Shown one piece after another: positions 62,907-64,000 of a DNA stretch of 64,000 bases. The translations under genes and the position numbers were made by a program. A model generated the notes under the pieces. That model had not been told where the DNA came from, searched no databases, and saw only the letters and a program-made list of their open reading frames with translations. Every line of letters starts with the position of its first letter. Positions within the stretch are counted from its first letter, which is position 1. Location: contig MTMO01000040.1 of the NCBI GenBank assembly GCA_002011235.1, forward strand, positions 86,424 to 150,423. Direction: 5' to 3'. This stretch comes from Archaeoglobus sp. JdFR-27 (GTDB taxonomy: Archaea; Halobacteriota; Archaeoglobi; Archaeoglobales; Archaeoglobaceae).

Positions 62907-63770
62907 CTATCGTTTATACTCGTAAAACCCTCTTCCTGTTTTTCTGCCCAACAATCCAGCCGCCACCATTTGCTTAAGTAATGGACATGGCTTATACTTG
63001 TCGCCGAGTTCTCTGTGCAGCGTTTCAACAGCTGCAAGCACTATATCCAGCCCTATGAGGTCTGCTAATTCGAGTGGTCCCATGGGCACGTTTGTGAAAA
63101 GCCGCATCCCCTTATCAATTTCCTCCTTTGTTGCGATCCCCTCATAGAGAACATAGATTCCCTCGTTTACCCATGGCATTAGAATTCTGTTGCTTATGAA
63201 GCCTGCAGAATCCTTGCATACAACTGGCTCTTTACCAATCTTCTTTACAAATTCTACAGCAAAATTGAGGGTTTCATCGCTTGTAAGCAGACCTTTAACT
63301 ATTTCAACACCCCTCATAAGAGGTACAGGATTCATAAAGTGAATCCCGACAAAATTCTCAGGTTTTCGCGAGACTGCGGCCATCTCGGTTATGCTGAGAG
63401 TTGATGTGTTGGATGCGAATATTGCATCTTTGTTTTTAACGAGTTCATTCAGCTCCTTTATGACAGCTTTCTTAATATCCATGTTTTCAACGACAGCCTC
63501 TATCACCAAATCCACGTTTTCCAAATCTTTCATGTCTACAGTTGGTTTTATCCTTGAGAGGATTGAATCCATATCGTCTTGAGATATTTTTCCTTTCTCA
63601 ACGAATTTGGAAAGGCTCTTTTTTATCGTCTCCATTCCCCTATCAACGAATTTCTGCTCGATATCTCTCATCACAACTTCAAACCCTGCTGCAGCGCAAA
63701 CTTGGGCTATTCCATTTCCCATCGTTCCTGCACCGAGAACTCCCACAATCTTAACATCATCTACCTTCAT
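62907..63770 (-). CDS. 3-hydroxyacyl-CoA dehydrogenase
   Basis: A 287-residue NAD-dependent enzyme of beta-oxidation. VGVLGAGTMGNGIAQVCAAA is the NAD-binding motif, with SNTSTLSITEMAAVSRKPEN and GIHFMNPVPLMRGVEIVKGL bearing the catalytic His. The C-terminal KDSAGFISNRILMPWVNEGI is typical. The start at ATG 63770 has GAGGTGAT upstream, and an in-frame codon three residues earlier is less likely. It is downstream of an acyl-CoA dehydrogenase gene. Confidence 0.93.
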   Translation of the reverse strand: MKVDDVKIVGVLGAGTMGNGIAQVCAAAGFEVVMRDIEQKFVDRGMETIKKSLSKFVEKGKISQDDMDSILSRIKPTVDMKDLENVDLVIEAVVENMDIKKAVIKELNELVKNKDAIFASNTSTLSITEMAAVSRKPENFVGIHFMNPVPLMRGVEIVKGLLTSDETLNFAVEFVKKIGKEPVVCKDSAGFISNRILMPWVNEGIYVLYEGIATKEEIDKGMRLFTNVPMGPLELADLIGLDIVLAAVETLHRELGDKYKPCPLLKQMVAAGLLGRKTGRGFYEYKR

Positions 63771-63823
63771 TCCAATCACCTCTAACTTTAGTAAAGAACT
63801 TTAAATCAAAAATTGATTTAAAA

Positions 63824-64000
63824 TCAAATCTTGATCTTACCAGCCAATCTCCTCCCTATAACGATTCTCTGCGCCTCACTCGTTCCTTCATATATTGTTC
63901 CAACTCTTGCATCTCTATAATACCGCTCCACATCATACTCCTTGCTGAAACCGTAGCCACCGAATATCTGAACAGCTTCGTAGGTGACTTTTATCGCCGT
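63824..64000 (-). CDS. Acyl-CoA dehydrogenase, C-terminal end only
   Basis: The 58 visible residues contain [20 protein letters not shown] and [20 protein letters not shown], the C-terminal signature of acyl-CoA dehydrogenases, ending [10 protein letters not shown]. The gene continues beyond the right edge. It is followed by the 3-hydroxyacyl-CoA dehydrogenase gene after 53 bases, forming the start of a beta-oxidation cluster. Confidence 0.92.
   Translation of the reverse strand, partial: TAIKVTYEAVQIFGGYGFSKEYDVERYYRDARVGTIYEGTSEAQRIVIGRRLAGKIKI

Overview
The window looks like the chromosome of a hyperthermophilic euryarchaeon of the Archaeoglobaceae type (Archaeoglobus, Ferroglobus or Geoglobus). 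Archaeal markers include a single-domain histone, aIF5A, NAC, archaeal CoaD, a dihydropteroate synthase-like protein, a tRNA gene with a bulge-helix-bulge intron, and TATA-box promoters with many leaderless starts. Formylmethanofuran:tetrahydromethanopterin formyltransferase, paired family III CoA-transferases, an acyl-CoA ligase and beta-oxidation genes point to a C1-pterin and acyl-CoA degrading archaeon. No rRNA or other taxonomic anchor is present, so genus is not claimed.

Layout. 1-6.4 kb: purine genes (purC partial, class II-like purE), a DUF134 regulator with a palindrome at its start, Mn-type pyrophosphatase, a riboflavin reductase, a CinA-type protein, then aIF5A followed by agmatinase. 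6.5-13.4 kb: rubrerythrin, two adjacent CoA-transferases (one lacking the catalytic Asp), an HDAC-fold deacetylase, an AMP-forming acyl-CoA ligase and a membrane protein. 13.5-21.7 kb: Trm10-like and PHP proteins, dihydropteroate synthase-like protein, DUF362, a broken pilin-like gene, a four-CBS protein, spermidine synthase and a Gate-domain membrane protein. 21.8-26.3 kb: a metal/corrinoid-type ABC uptake operon (frameshifted DUF4198 gene, methyltransferase, lipoprotein, permease, ATPase). 26.4-27.9 kb: TrmI-like enzyme, NAC and intron-containing tRNA-Ser(CGA).

28-45 kb is an accessory island. It holds a HicAB pair, a decayed VapBC pair, a type I-B effector operon (cas6-cas8b-cas7-cas5-cas3), a HEPN-MNT pair with an in-frame amber codon in HEPN, a transposase relic, a second HicAB pair with broken HicA, an intact VapBC, an adaptation operon (cas4-cas1-cas2, opposite strand), an AT-rich leader and a CRISPR array of 44 full repeats plus one truncated repeat (44 spacers). 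Beyond the array are a multi-PAS/GAF sensor, a coiled-coil membrane protein, an isolated CRISPR-repeat-like sequence, and a DUF432 - MscS - (ATP-cone/nuclease/HhH) gene row.

51-64 kb returns to ordinary genes: LysE and DUF998 membrane proteins, histone, a membrane-protein pseudogene with three frame breaks, ftr, tRNA-Gln(CTG), a Yip1-like protein, DUF169, coaD, DsrE-like, XTPase, radical SAM, a duplicated MgtE-type transporter, 3-hydroxyacyl-CoA dehydrogenase and the end of an acyl-CoA dehydrogenase. Broken genes are frequent. Several breaks sit in homopolymer runs, so sequencing error must be separated from real decay before interpreting them.
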